Assembly (NCBI RefSeq): GCF_029871235.1 | Contig: NZ_SSOM01000069.1 | Span: forward strand, 1 to 64,000 | DNA length: 64,000 nt | Direction: 5' to 3' | Source of the DNA: Pseudomonas sp. BN411 | Lineage (GTDB): Bacteria; Pseudomonadota; Gammaproteobacteria; Pseudomonadales; Pseudomonadaceae | In this document: in pieces, positions 33,656-42,557 of the stretch | Layout: each line of letters opens with the position of its first letter | How positions within the stretch are numbered: the stretch's first letter is position 1 | Position numbers and translations under genes: made by a program | Notes under the pieces: generated by a model | Told to the model about the DNA's origin: nothing | What the model saw: only the letters and a program-made list of their open reading frames with translations | Databases searched by the model: none

Positions 33656-34372
33656 TCAGGCGGCGACTGCCACCAAGCTCAGCAACCGCCCCTGGAAGTC
33701 GCAGTGCCAGCCTTCCAGTTCACTCCCCACCTTCCATTCCGCCGACAGGTCGATCAGCAGCCGCAGACGTGCTCGTGCGTCGTCGCAGTCCACCATTTCC
33801 GCGTCATGGAAGTAGAAACGCTTGTGCACCAGGGGGTAGAGCGCCTTGAACAGGCTCTCCTTGACGGAGAAGGTCAGGGTGATGCGTTCGGCCTTCTGCT
33901 CGGGCGTGAGGCCATCCAACCGTTGCAGTTCGGCCGGGGTGAGGATTTCTTTTGCCAGGCGCAGGGCGCGCTCGGCTGTCATGCGCTCTTCCAGGTCCAG
34001 GCCCAGGCCGCGCCATTGCGTGTTGTTGGCCACCAGCGCGGTGGCCAGGCCGTGGCTGTGGCTGATGGAGCCCGTGATCCCGACCGGCCAGACCGGTGCG
34101 CGGTCTTCACCAAGGGCAGGCACATCGGCGCGGCCGGTCAGGGCGAGGAGGGCGTTACGGGCGCAGAGGCGGCCGGCGAGGAATTCCGTCTGCCGCTTGG
34201 CCACCGAACGCTGGATGTTGGCTGGTGGGGCAATGGCGCTGCGGGCAAAGTCGTCGGCGGCGAGCAGGGCCGGGTCGAAGCGGCAGGAACGCATGACCAC
34301 ACCCGGCAAGGCTTCAGGGAAGGGCCAGGTGGCGTCGAAGGGACTGCAGCAGGCGGGGTGGTTCGAAGTCAT
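33656..34372 (-). CDS. pcpS: 4'-phosphopantetheinyl transferase (PcpS/EntD type)
   Basis: A 238-residue transferase that moves the phosphopantetheine arm of CoA to carrier proteins. The substrate segment GSISHSHG is at residues 101-108, the metal motif GLGLDLEE has Asp126 and Glu128, and FSVKESLFKALYP has Glu172 and Lys176. In P. aeruginosa the single PcpS serves both fatty-acid and siderophore synthesis; its presence near oprH-phoPQ matches the order I recall there. The Met at 34372 gives the usual length. Confidence 0.92.
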   Translation of the reverse strand: MTSNHPACCSPFDATWPFPEALPGVVMRSCRFDPALLAADDFARSAIAPPANIQRSVAKRQTEFLAGRLCARNALLALTGRADVPALGEDRAPVWPVGITGSISHSHGLATALVANNTQWRGLGLDLEERMTAERALRLAKEILTPAELQRLDGLTPEQKAERITLTFSVKESLFKALYPLVHKRFYFHDAEMVDCDDARARLRLLIDLSAEWKVGSELEGWHCDFQGRLLSLVAVAA

Positions 34373-34571
34373 GGCGGCATTCTGCCCGGCGTCGTTGGAA
34401 TCGGCCAGCGGAGCGGCCGTTTACATATGTTTGCAAATGGCAAACAAAGCGAAACGGAAGCCGGGCCCTGGTTTTTGCCAGACTAGCCGGGCGTTTCTTC
34501 TGGAACGCAGGTGAGGTTGTAGTCTGGAAGCCTGGCAGTGCCGGTTCCGGACATTTTCTCTGAATTGAGTG

Positions 34572-34602
34572 CGGGAGCCCGGATGGGCTCCCGTTTTTTT
34601 TT
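34572..34602 (+). terminator. Orphan rho-independent terminator upstream of oprH
   Basis: CGGGAGCCC-GGAT-GGGCTCCCG is a perfect 9-bp stem followed by nine T on the plus strand. The nearest upstream plus-strand gene is the kinase at 33339, with the opposing pcpS between, so this hairpin ends a transcript that begins inside 34373-34570. Confidence 0.8.
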
Positions 34603-34658
34603 GCCTGCGATTCAGGGGGGGCAGGCTGAAAGTGTCTTAGGACGCTGTAAGAGGTTTC

Positions 34659-34697
34659 GTTCAGCTCAGGTTCAAGAAGGGTTCAGGAGCGGTTCAG
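34659..34697 (+). promoter_or_regulatory. Tandem PhoP boxes of oprH-phoPQ
   Basis: Four GTTCA(G/A) half-sites start at 34659, 34670, 34681 and 34692, exactly 11 bp apart, giving two adjacent PhoP boxes of the form GTTCAN-N5-GTTCAN. A possible -10 (CAATCT, about 34709-34714) follows at the right distance. The layout indicates autoregulated, low-Mg2+-induced transcription. Confidence 0.8.
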
Positions 34698-34762
34698 TGG
34701 GTGGCGAGCAATCTAGCTCCGAGTTCAGCCAACTACTCGACCACTCGAAGAGGAATCACATC

Positions 34763-35368
34763 ATGAACCCTATCTTCAGCCGTATCGCCCTCGCTTCCGC
34801 CCTGGCCCTCGCCGCTGCTGGTGCCCAGGCCGCCGACAACTTCGTTGGCCTGACCTGGGGCCAGACCAACAACAACATCCAGAAGTCCGATTCGCTGAAC
34901 GCGAACCTGAACAACCCCAAGCTGGACAAAGTTATCCACAAGACTGACACCTGGGGTGTGCGTGCCGGCCAGATGACTGATGGCGGCCGCTATTACATGA
35001 CCTACGAAAACTTCTCCGATACGGACAGCGGCAACAAGCTGCGCCAGCAGAACCTGCTCGGCAGCTACGATGTGTTCGTTCCCGTGGGTGACTACAACAC
35101 CAAGCTGTTCGGCGGTGCCACCCTCGGCCTGGTGAAGCTGGAGCAGGAAAGCAAGGGCATGAGCCGCGACAGCAACATCAACTACGCTGCTGGCCTGCAG
35201 GCCGGTATCCTCCAGGACCTGAGCAAGAACGCGTCGATCGAAGCCGGCTACCGTTACCTGCGTACCAACGTCAGCACCGACATGGGTGAACACGGCGGCC
35301 CGCGCCTGGGCTCCCTGGACCTGCACAGCAGCGGCCAGGCCTACATCGGCGCGAACTACAAGTTCTGA
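34763..35368 (+). CDS. oprH: Outer-membrane protein OprH
   Basis: A 201-residue small beta-barrel. A signal peptide (MNPIFSRIALASALALAAAGAQA) precedes the mature ADNFVGL start. Alternating strands and the terminal Phe (IGANYKF) are typical of an eight-stranded barrel. OprH binds LPS phosphates and replaces Mg2+ under limitation, contributing to polymyxin tolerance. It is the first gene of the oprH-phoP-phoQ operon, downstream of tandem PhoP boxes, with GAGG upstream of the ATG. Confidence 0.93.
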   Translation: MNPIFSRIALASALALAAAGAQAADNFVGLTWGQTNNNIQKSDSLNANLNNPKLDKVIHKTDTWGVRAGQMTDGGRYYMTYENFSDTDSGNKLRQQNLLGSYDVFVPVGDYNTKLFGGATLGLVKLEQESKGMSRDSNINYAAGLQAGILQDLSKNASIEAGYRYLRTNVSTDMGEHGGPRLGSLDLHSSGQAYIGANYKF

Positions 35369-35433
35369 GCCGCCCTTGTTCAGCATCCGGCCGGGCTTTT
35401 GCCCGGCCAACTCATAGAAAGGGAGAACTGCCC

Positions 35434-36111
35434 ATGAAACTGCTGGTTGTGGAAGACGAAGCGCTGCTGCGCCATCACCTCTACACCCGCCTGGGCGAGC
35501 AGGGCCACGTGGTGGATGCCGTTCCCAATGCCGAAGAGGCGCTCTATCGCGCTGCCGAATACAACCATGACCTGGCCGTGGTCGACCTCGGTCTGCCTGG
35601 CATCAGCGGGCTGGACCTGATCCGCCAGCTGCGCAGCCAGGGCAAGAACTTCCCCATCCTCATTCTCACCGCCCGCGGCAACTGGCAGGACAAGGTCGAA
35701 GGCCTGGCCGCTGGCGCCGACGATTATGTGGTCAAGCCATTCCAGTTCGAGGAGCTGGAGGCGCGGCTCAATGCCTTGCTGCGGCGCTCGTCCGGTTTCG
35801 TCCAGTCCACCATTGAAGCCGGGCCGCTGTTGCTGGACTTGAATCGCAAGCAGGCACAGCTGGATGGCGAGCCGATTGCGCTCACCGCTTACGAGTACCG
35901 CATCCTCGAATACCTCATGCGGCATCACCAGCAGGTGGTGGCCAAGGAGCGGCTGATGGAGCAGCTGTATCCGAATGACGAGGAACGCGATCCCAATGTG
36001 ATCGAAGTGCTGGTGGGACGTCTGCGCCGCAAGCTGGAGGGTGGCAGCGGCTTCAAACCCATCGACACCGTACGCGGCCAGGGCTACCTGTTCACCGAGC
36101 GCTGCCGATGA
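35434..36111 (+). CDS. phoP: Response regulator PhoP
   Basis: A 225-residue OmpR-family regulator. The receiver domain has VVEDEALLR at the start, phospho-acceptor Asp51 in VVDLGLPGISG and Lys in VVKPFQFEELEARL; the winged-helix output domain runs from about residue 125. It binds the GTTCAG direct repeats upstream of oprH. It lies 65 bp after oprH and overlaps phoQ by ATGA. Confidence 0.95.
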   Translation: MKLLVVEDEALLRHHLYTRLGEQGHVVDAVPNAEEALYRAAEYNHDLAVVDLGLPGISGLDLIRQLRSQGKNFPILILTARGNWQDKVEGLAAGADDYVVKPFQFEELEARLNALLRRSSGFVQSTIEAGPLLLDLNRKQAQLDGEPIALTAYEYRILEYLMRHHQQVVAKERLMEQLYPNDEERDPNVIEVLVGRLRRKLEGGSGFKPIDTVRGQGYLFTERCR

Positions 36112-37475
36112 TCCGCAGTTGGCGCAAGCTGGGATCGTCGCTGCGCCTGCGGCTGATGCTCGGCGCCGCGGCGATGGCGGTGCTGTTCATGCTCGCCCTG
36201 CTGCCGGCCCTGCGTGGGGCTTTCGTTATTGCCCTCGACCAGTCCATCCAGCAGCGCCTGGCCGCTGACGCCAGCGCGCTGATCGCTGCGGCCCGGGTGG
36301 AAAACGGTCAGCTGGAAATGCCCGACAAGCTGCCCAACGAGGAATTCGACAACCTGGAAGCCAGCCAGCTCGGCTACATCTATGACAGCGAGGGGCGGCT
36401 GGTTTGGCAGTCGCTTTCGTCGCGGGATGAGCGTGTGGAGTACAGCCCGCGCTACGACGGCCAGGGGCACGAGTTCCTCCGGGTCGCGGATGCCAGGGGG
36501 CGCGAGTTCTTCGTTTATGACGTGGAGGTGGACCTGCTGCGCGGGCAGAAGGCGGCCTACAGCGTCGTCACCATGCAACCGGTGAGCGACTACCAGTCCA
36601 TGTACGACGGCTTCCTCAAACAGCTCTATGTCTGGTTGGGTGGTGCGCTGCTGGTGTTGCTGGGGCTGCTCTGGTTCGGCCTGACCTGGGGCTTTCGCAG
36701 CCTGCGCGGGCTCAGCGCGGAGCTGGACCAGGTGGAGTCCGGCAGCCGCGACAGCTTGAGCGATGAGCACCCCCGAGAGCTGCTGCGCCTGACCAAATCC
36801 CTCAACCGCCTGCTGGACAGCGAGCGCCGCCAGCGCGAGCGCTACCGCCATTCCCTGGACGACCTGGCCCACAACCTGAAGACGCCGCTCTCGGTATTGC
36901 AGGGCGTGAGCGAGAACATCGCCGCCCGCCCCGACGATCGCGAACAGGCGCGGGTGCTGCAGAGCCAGATCGAGCGTATGAGCCAGCAGATCAGCTACCA
37001 GTTGCAGCGCGCTTCCCTGCGCAAGAGCGGCCTGGTGCGCCATCGGGTGCAACTGGCGCCTTTGCTGGACACCCTCTGTGATGCACTGGACAAGGTCTAC
37101 CGGGAAAAACGCGTGCGTGTGGAGCGGGATTTCGACAAGGCCCTGATGATCCCCATGGAGCAGGGCGCCTTGCTGGAGTTGCTTGGCAACCTGCTGGAGA
37201 ACGCCTTCCGCCTGTGCCTGGGGGAAATCCGCGTCAGTGCGCGGGTGCGCGATGGCTATTGCGAACTGAAGGTGGAAGACGACGGCCCCGGCGTGCCGGT
37301 GGACCAGCGCGAGCGCATCCTCAAACGCGGCGAACGCCTGGACGCCCAGCATTCGGGGCAGGGTATCGGCACGGCGGTGGTGAAGGACATCATCGAGAGC
37401 TACGACGGCGAGCTGTTCCTCGAAGAGTCGCCGCTGGGCGGGGCGGAATTCAGGATTCGGTTTCCGTTGTTGTAA
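36108..37475 (+). CDS. phoQ: Sensor histidine kinase PhoQ
   Basis: A 455-residue Mg2+/antimicrobial-peptide sensor. TM1 lies at about residues 17-36 and TM2 at about 172-194, with the periplasmic PhoQ sensor domain between, rich in acidic residues. The H-box reads LDDLAHNLKTPLSVLQ with His255; the ATP site shows LLGNLLENAFR, VEDDGPGVP and GQGIGTAVV. It starts inside the end of phoP (ATGA), so translation is coupled. Confidence 0.95.
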   Translation: MIRSWRKLGSSLRLRLMLGAAAMAVLFMLALLPALRGAFVIALDQSIQQRLAADASALIAAARVENGQLEMPDKLPNEEFDNLEASQLGYIYDSEGRLVWQSLSSRDERVEYSPRYDGQGHEFLRVADARGREFFVYDVEVDLLRGQKAAYSVVTMQPVSDYQSMYDGFLKQLYVWLGGALLVLLGLLWFGLTWGFRSLRGLSAELDQVESGSRDSLSDEHPRELLRLTKSLNRLLDSERRQRERYRHSLDDLAHNLKTPLSVLQGVSENIAARPDDREQARVLQSQIERMSQQISYQLQRASLRKSGLVRHRVQLAPLLDTLCDALDKVYREKRVRVERDFDKALMIPMEQGALLELLGNLLENAFRLCLGEIRVSARVRDGYCELKVEDDGPGVPVDQRERILKRGERLDAQHSGQGIGTAVVKDIIESYDGELFLEESPLGGAEFRIRFPLL

Positions 37476-37490
37476 ATACGGTCCGATTTC

Positions 37491-37588
37491 CTTGTGGGGG
37501 CGAATTCATTCGCGATGGGCAGCGAAGTTGCCCCATGGGCCGGCAGGGCAGACCTTCGGCCTGCTTGGCGAATGAATTCGCCCCTACA
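37491..37588. repeat. REP-like element (TGTGGGGGCGAATTC family)
   Basis: CTTGTGGGGGCGAATTCATT at the left faces GAATGAATTCGCCCCTACA at the right, with inner hairpins around GCAGACCTTCGGCCTGC. It separates phoQ from the convergent AraC gene. Confidence 0.85.
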
Positions 37589-37600
37589 TCCCCGGCTGGC

Positions 37601-38599
37601 TCACGCCTCCTGCGCCCGGTACGCCCCTGGCGTCAACCCCGTCCATTTCTTGAAGGCCCGATGGAAGGCAGAGGGTTCGGAGAAGCCGAGCTGTTCGGCG
37701 ATGTCTTGGATCGACAGTTCATCCCGGCCCAGGTGGTAGATGGCCAGGTCGCGGCGCAGGTGGTCCTTCAGTTCCTGAAAACTCGACCCTTCTTCACGCA
37801 GGTGGCGGCGCAGGGTCTGCGGGCTGGTGTGCAGCTGTTGGGCCACCGCTTCCAGGTCCGGCCAGGTGCGGCAGTCGCGACCGAGCAGGCGGCGGATCTG
37901 GCTGGTCAGGCTGTCGCCGCCATCCGGGCGGGCCAGCAGATCGGCTGGGGAATGTTCGAGGAAGTGCCTGAGGGTGCGTTCGTCCTGCAGCAGCGGCATT
38001 GCCAGATAGCGGGCATGGAAGCGCAGGCTGGTGCGCGGCGCAGCGAACTGGCGGCTGGTGGGAAAGAGCAGTTCGTACTCGGCGGCATGGGCCGGTTCGT
38101 CGTAGCTGAACGTGGCTTCTTCCAGGCGGATGCGCTGACCGATCAGCCAGCTGCCCAGGCGGTGCCAGATCACCAACAGGCTTTCCACGAGGAAGTGGTC
38201 CGGGTCCGACAGTGTCGCGTCGTCCACCGTCAGCACGGCGAAGTCGCCATCCCGCGCAAGGCTGATGCGCGGTGCGTCGGGAAACAGCCCGTAGAAGAGG
38301 GTGCCCCGGCCGAGCGCCTTGTCCAGGGTGCGGCAGTGGATGATGGCGTGGCACATCATGGCGAAGGTGCCGCGCTTGCTGCGCTGCAGGCCGAAGCCCA
38401 TGTACTCGTCGTCCAGCACTTCCCAGAGCAATTGCAGCAGCCGGGTGAACTGCTCGGGGGCCACCCGTGCCCGTGGTTCGTCCAGCAGTGCAGGCTGGAT
38501 GCCGGCTGCACGCAGAACGGGCGCGCAATCCACGCCCTGGCGCATGGCGCCGCGCAGGGCGGCCCGGACGAAATGGCTGGCGATGGTGCGCTCACGCAT
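37601..38599 (-). CDS. AraC-family transcriptional regulator
   Basis: A 332-residue regulator. The N-terminal arabinose-binding-like AraC ligand domain covers about residues 15-195 (GTLFYGLFPDAPRISL), and the C-terminal double HTH runs from about 230, with DIAEQLGFSEPSAFHRAFKKWTGLTPGAYR at the end. The Met at 38599 is chosen as the usual family start. It lies divergent from dctA, but the dctA control sites look like those of sigma-54/DctD, so its target is unknown. The same neighbour pair occurs in P. aeruginosa as I recall. Confidence 0.85.
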   Translation of the reverse strand: MRERTIASHFVRAALRGAMRQGVDCAPVLRAAGIQPALLDEPRARVAPEQFTRLLQLLWEVLDDEYMGFGLQRSKRGTFAMMCHAIIHCRTLDKALGRGTLFYGLFPDAPRISLARDGDFAVLTVDDATLSDPDHFLVESLLVIWHRLGSWLIGQRIRLEEATFSYDEPAHAAEYELLFPTSRQFAAPRTSLRFHARYLAMPLLQDERTLRHFLEHSPADLLARPDGGDSLTSQIRRLLGRDCRTWPDLEAVAQQLHTSPQTLRRHLREEGSSFQELKDHLRRDLAIYHLGRDELSIQDIAEQLGFSEPSAFHRAFKKWTGLTPGAYRAQEA

Positions 38600-38666
38600 G
38601 GGGGCGATCCGTGGTCGGGGAGGCCGATGGTAGGGCCCGGCCAAAGGCGGCCACAAGGGCGCAAGT

Positions 38667-38703
38667 GGCGGAAATCCCCCCGGGTGCTTGGCGGAAATCC
38701 GCC
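38667..38703. promoter_or_regulatory. Tandem upstream activator sites for dctA
   Basis: GGCGGAAATCC occurs at 38667-38677 and again at 38690-38700, where it extends to the palindrome GGCGGAAATCCGCC. The copies are 23 bp apart and about 80-110 bp upstream of the sigma-54 promoter, the expected place for a DctD-type enhancer binder. Confidence 0.55.
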
Positions 38704-38778
38704 CGATGCCGATCGGAGTGCGGCTTTTGTGTTTATTTAAGTTATTGAAATATAAAGGTTTAATTGAAAATTAAGACT

Positions 38779-38795
38779 TGGCATAGCGGCTGCAA
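38779..38795 (+). promoter_or_regulatory. Sigma-54 promoter of dctA
   Basis: TTGGCATAGCGGCTGCAA has GG (38780-38781) and GC (38792-38793) separated by ten bases, the -24/-12 pattern. An AT-rich stretch (38720-38775) between it and the upstream sites could bind IHF. Confidence 0.75.
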
Positions 38796-38922
38796 TAGGG
38801 ACTGTGCCGTCCATTCGACTGGACCGCACAACAACAAAAGTCTCCCAGACAGGGAGATCCGTCGATCACAGTGACGCCAGGCCTTACGGAACAGGTCGGG
38901 ATCACTTGAAAGGAACACTGCC

Positions 38923-40218
38923 ATGTCCCGCCAACCGTTCTACAAGAGCCTGTACGTACAGGTCATCGTCGCCATCGCCATCGGTATCCTGCTGGGTCAC
39001 TTCTATCCGGAAACCGGCGTCGCCCTCAAACCCCTGGGTGACGGCTTCGTCAAACTGATCAAGATGGCCATCGCGCCCATCATCTTCTGCACCGTGGTCA
39101 GCGGCATCGCCGGCATGCAGGACATGAAGGCAGTGGGCAAGACCGGCGGCTACGCGCTGCTGTATTTCGAAATCGTTTCTACTGTTGCCCTGCTAATCGG
39201 CCTGGTAGTGGTCAACATCGTCCAGCCTGGCGTCGGCATGCATGTCGATCCGTCCACCCTGGACACCAAGGGCATTGCCGCCTTCGCCGCCGCCGGCGAA
39301 CAGCAGAGCACCATCGCCTTCCTGCTGAACGTGATCCCGAGCACCATCGTCGGTGCCTTCGCCTCGGGCGACATCCTGCAGGTGCTGTTCTTCTCCGTGA
39401 TCTTCGCCTTCGCCCTGCAACGCATGGGTGACCACGGCAAGCCGGTACTGGAGTTCATCGACCGCATCGCCCAGGTCATGTTCGGCATCATCAACATGAT
39501 CATGAAGGTCGCCCCCATCGGTGCCTTCGGTGCCATGGCTTTCACCATCGGCCAGTACGGCGTGGGTTCGCTGGTGCAGCTCGGCCAACTGATGCTGTGC
39601 TTCTACATCACCTGCGTGTTCTTCATCCTGGTGGTCCTGGGCGGCATCGCCCGCGCCCACGGCTTCAGCATCCTGCGCTTCATCAAGTACATCCGCGAGG
39701 AACTGCTGATCGTGCTCGGCACCTCGTCGTCCGAGTCGGCCCTGCCGCGCATGCTGAACAAGATGGAAAAGCTGGGTGCCAAGAAGTCCGTGGTCGGCCT
39801 GGTCATCCCCACTGGCTACTCCTTCAACCTGGACGGCACCTCCATCTACCTGACCATGGCTGCGGTGTTCATCGCCCAGGCCACTGACACCACCATGGAC
39901 ATCACCCACCAGCTGACCCTGCTGGCCGTGCTGCTGATCGCCTCCAAGGGTGCCGCCGGTGTCACTGGTTCCGGATTCATCGTGCTGGCCGCCACCCTGT
40001 CCGCCGTCGGCCACCTGCCGGTTGCCGGCCTGGCGCTGATCCTCGGCATCGACCGCTTCATGTCCGAAGCCCGCGCCCTGACCAACCTGATCGGCAACGG
40101 CGTTGCCACCATCGTGGTCGCCAAGTGGTGCAAGCAACTGGACGAAGACACCCTGCAGCGTGAGCTGGCTTCCGGCGGCAAGGCCGAAGCACCGTCCGCT
40201 CCGCAGACCGCTGCCTGA
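38923..40218 (+). CDS. dctA: C4-dicarboxylate:proton/sodium symporter DctA
   Basis: A 431-residue inner-membrane transporter of the DAACS family for succinate, fumarate and malate. Eight transmembrane helices plus two re-entrant loops are expected. The serine-rich loop [13 protein letters not shown] and the substrate motif [20 protein letters not shown] are clear, as is [28 protein letters not shown] precedes the ATG. It sits behind a sigma-54 promoter with two upstream sites and ends at a strong terminator; dctB and dctD are not in the window. Confidence 0.95.
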   Translation: MSRQPFYKSLYVQVIVAIAIGILLGHFYPETGVALKPLGDGFVKLIKMAIAPIIFCTVVSGIAGMQDMKAVGKTGGYALLYFEIVSTVALLIGLVVVNIVQPGVGMHVDPSTLDTKGIAAFAAAGEQQSTIAFLLNVIPSTIVGAFASGDILQVLFFSVIFAFALQRMGDHGKPVLEFIDRIAQVMFGIINMIMKVAPIGAFGAMAFTIGQYGVGSLVQLGQLMLCFYITCVFFILVVLGGIARAHGFSILRFIKYIREELLIVLGTSSSESALPRMLNKMEKLGAKKSVVGLVIPTGYSFNLDGTSIYLTMAAVFIAQATDTTMDITHQLTLLAVLLIASKGAAGVTGSGFIVLAATLSAVGHLPVAGLALILGIDRFMSEARALTNLIGNGVATIVVAKWCKQLDEDTLQRELASGGKAEAPSAPQTAA

Positions 40219-40264
40219 TCGACACCTGCTACAGCGTTCTCCTCCTGGTGAGGAGACTTTCTCA

Positions 40265-40297
40265 AGCCCGGCCCCCGTAGCCGGGCTTTTTTTTGCC
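40265..40297 (+). terminator. Terminator of dctA
   Basis: AGCCCGGC-CCCCGTA-GCCGGGCT forms the stem, followed by eight or nine T. Confidence 0.88.
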
Positions 40298-40456
40298 GAT
40301 TCAACCGTCCCCGTGGGCAGGATGCTTACTGTAGGGTTCGTTGTGCGCCGGATACCTGGCCGAATGCGTCAATTCGCACTGAGCGCTTGCGTCATTGAGG
40401 GGGCGAGCGGCTGGCGCCTAACCTGCGGCACGACTTCGGCCCAGGGAGGCAACGCC

Positions 40457-41596
40457 ATGCAGCGCATTCATTTCGAAACCGAGCACAACCTGTTCCGTGA
40501 CGCTTTTCGCGCCTTCCTGCAGAAGGAAGTGGTGCCGCATCAGGAGGAGTGGGAGGCCGCCGGCGTGGTCGACCGCAGTGTGTGGCAGAAGGCGGGGGAG
40601 ATGGGCTTCCTGTTGCCCTGGGCGGACGAGGAGTATGGCGGCGCTGGGCTGAAGGACTTCCGCTACGAGCAGATCATGTGCGAGGAGCTGGCCTACATCA
40701 ACGAGCCGGGTTTCATGATTCCGCTGCATTCGGCTCTTTGCGGTCCCTACATCGCCGAATACGGCAACGCCGAGCAGAAGGCGCGCTTCCTGCCGGGCAT
40801 CATCCGTGGCGAAACCATTCTCGCCGTGGCCATGACCGAACCCTCTGCCGGTTCCGACCTGGCCGGCATGCGCACCACCGCTGTGGATAAGGGCGACCAC
40901 TTCCTGCTCAACGGCTCCAAGGTGTTCATCTCCAACGGTCTGCTGGCGGACGTAGTGATCGTCGCCGCCAAGACCGACCCGGCGAACAAGCACGCCATGG
41001 GCCTGTTCCTGGTGGAGCGGGGCATGGAAGGCTTCGAGCGCGGCCGCAACCTGAAGAAGCTGGGCATGAAGAGTCAGGACACCGCCGAGCTGTTCTTCAA
41101 CAACGTCAAGGTGCCGAAGGAGAACCTGCTGGGCGATGCCAAGGGCGGCTTCTTCTACCTGATGAACATGCTCGCCCAGGAGCGCTTGACCAACGCCTGC
41201 GGTGCGGTGGCCGGCGCCGAGGCCGCGCTGCTCACCACCATCGACTACGTGAAGGAGCGCAAGGCCTTCGACCGGCCCGTGGCGCACTTCCAGAACACCC
41301 GTTTCAAGCTCGCCGAGATGCGCACCCAGATCGACGTTGCCCAGGTGTTCACCGACCGCTGCGTGATGGACCACAACCAGAAGAAGCTCACCCCGGAAGT
41401 GGCGGCAGAGGCCAAGCTGTTCACCACCGAGTTGCTGTGCAAGGTGGTGGACGAGGGCGTGCAGCTGCATGGCGGTTGGGGCTACATGTGGGAATACCCC
41501 ATCTGCAAGATGTACGCGAACGCGCGTATCCAGCGCATCTTCGCCGGCACCTCGGAAATCATGAAAGAGATCATCAGCCGCGGGATGAAGCTCTGA
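40457..41596 (+). CDS. Acyl-CoA dehydrogenase
   Basis: A 379-residue FAD-dependent acyl-CoA dehydrogenase. The N-terminal helical domain ends with the flavin motif VAMTEPSAGSDLAGMRTTA; the middle beta domain has GSKVFISNG; the C-terminal helical domain carries RKAFDRPVAHFQNTRF and ends with QLHGGWGYMWEYPICKMYANARIQRIFAGTSEI. The ATG at 40457 has GGGAGG seven bases upstream. It leads a four-gene set with an amidohydrolase-fold protein, an acyl-CoA synthetase and a CoA-transferase, suggesting degradation of a particular carboxylic acid. Confidence 0.9.
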   Translation: MQRIHFETEHNLFRDAFRAFLQKEVVPHQEEWEAAGVVDRSVWQKAGEMGFLLPWADEEYGGAGLKDFRYEQIMCEELAYINEPGFMIPLHSALCGPYIAEYGNAEQKARFLPGIIRGETILAVAMTEPSAGSDLAGMRTTAVDKGDHFLLNGSKVFISNGLLADVVIVAAKTDPANKHAMGLFLVERGMEGFERGRNLKKLGMKSQDTAELFFNNVKVPKENLLGDAKGGFFYLMNMLAQERLTNACGAVAGAEAALLTTIDYVKERKAFDRPVAHFQNTRFKLAEMRTQIDVAQVFTDRCVMDHNQKKLTPEVAAEAKLFTTELLCKVVDEGVQLHGGWGYMWEYPICKMYANARIQRIFAGTSEIMKEIISRGMKL

Positions 41597-41603
41597 GGCA
41601 AGC

Positions 41604-41646
41604 GGTGCGCATGGCGCACCCTACCTGTGGGTGTGCCGTGCGCACC
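41604..41646. repeat. REP-like hairpin (GTAGGGTGCGC family)
   Basis: GGTGCGCATGGCGCACCCTACC followed by GGTGTGCCGTGCGCACC, inside the acyl-CoA gene set. It is related to 8171-8236. Confidence 0.75.
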
Positions 41647-41674
41647 TTCGACTGACTCCATTGAGGCAATCGTC

Positions 41675-42505
41675 ATGACTCAAGCACAAGGCGCCATCGA
41701 TGCCTGGGCCCAGTTGGCCACCGGTCGCACCCGCGAGCTGATACCCGAGGCGGTGCGGCTGTTCGAGAAGTCCGGGACCACAGCGCTGCTCGACAAGGGC
41801 CTGAGCCCGGAAGAAACCGTGGCCGAGATGGACCGCGCCGGCATCGACAAGCTGATGGTCAGCGCCTGGTGCCGGCCGGAGCGCTGGGTCAGCACTAACG
41901 ACGAGGTGGCCGAGTACACGCGTGCCTTCCCGGACCGCTTCGTCGGCGTTGCCGCGGTGGACATGAGCAAACCCATGGCCGCCTTGCGCGAGCTGGACCG
42001 AGCCGTCAACGAACTGGGCTTCAAGGCGCTGCGGGTGGTGCCCTGGCTATGGAAGCTGCCGCCCAACCACCGGCTCTACTACCCGCTCTATGCGAAGTGC
42101 ATCGAGCTGGACATTCCCTTCTGCACCCAGGTCGGCCACACCGGCCCGCTGATGCCTTCGGAAACCGGTAGGCCTGTGCCCTACCTGGATGAAGTGGCGC
42201 TGGATTTCCCCGAGCTGCGCATCGTCGCCGGCCACATCGGCCACCCCTGGACCGAGGAGATGATTGGGGTCGCCTGGAAGCACGACAACATCTATATCGA
42301 CACCTCCGCCTACCTGCCGCGCTACTACCCGCAGGCCCTGCTGCAGTACATGAAGACCTACGGCCAGGACAAAGTGCTGTTTGGCAGCAACTTCCCCCAG
42401 TTGTCGCTATCCCGCTGCATGGAGCAGGTGGCCGAACTGGGGTTGCTGGACGAGGTGCGGGATAAGTTTCTCCAGGCCAATGCGCGGAGGGTGTTCAAGC
42501 TCTAG
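41675..42505 (+). CDS. Amidohydrolase-2-fold protein lacking usual metal ligands
   Basis: A 276-residue TIM-barrel protein of the amidohydrolase_2 group (ACMSD and gamma-resorcylate decarboxylase relatives). The expected N-terminal HxH reads IDAWAQ (residues 8-13), and the expected FGSD reads FGSNFP with Asn239. His155 (VGHTG) and His187/His190 (AGHIGHPW) remain. The metal site is thus altered at two of its normal positions, suggesting changed chemistry or a hydratase-like or non-catalytic role. GAGG lies upstream of the ATG. It lies between the acyl-CoA dehydrogenase and synthetase genes. Confidence 0.78.
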   Translation: MTQAQGAIDAWAQLATGRTRELIPEAVRLFEKSGTTALLDKGLSPEETVAEMDRAGIDKLMVSAWCRPERWVSTNDEVAEYTRAFPDRFVGVAAVDMSKPMAALRELDRAVNELGFKALRVVPWLWKLPPNHRLYYPLYAKCIELDIPFCTQVGHTGPLMPSETGRPVPYLDEVALDFPELRIVAGHIGHPWTEEMIGVAWKHDNIYIDTSAYLPRYYPQALLQYMKTYGQDKVLFGSNFPQLSLSRCMEQVAELGLLDEVRDKFLQANARRVFKL

Positions 42506-42557
42506 AGTGACGGGCCATCGGAGATTGAGCCGACAACAAGAACAAGAGGGCTGAAGG

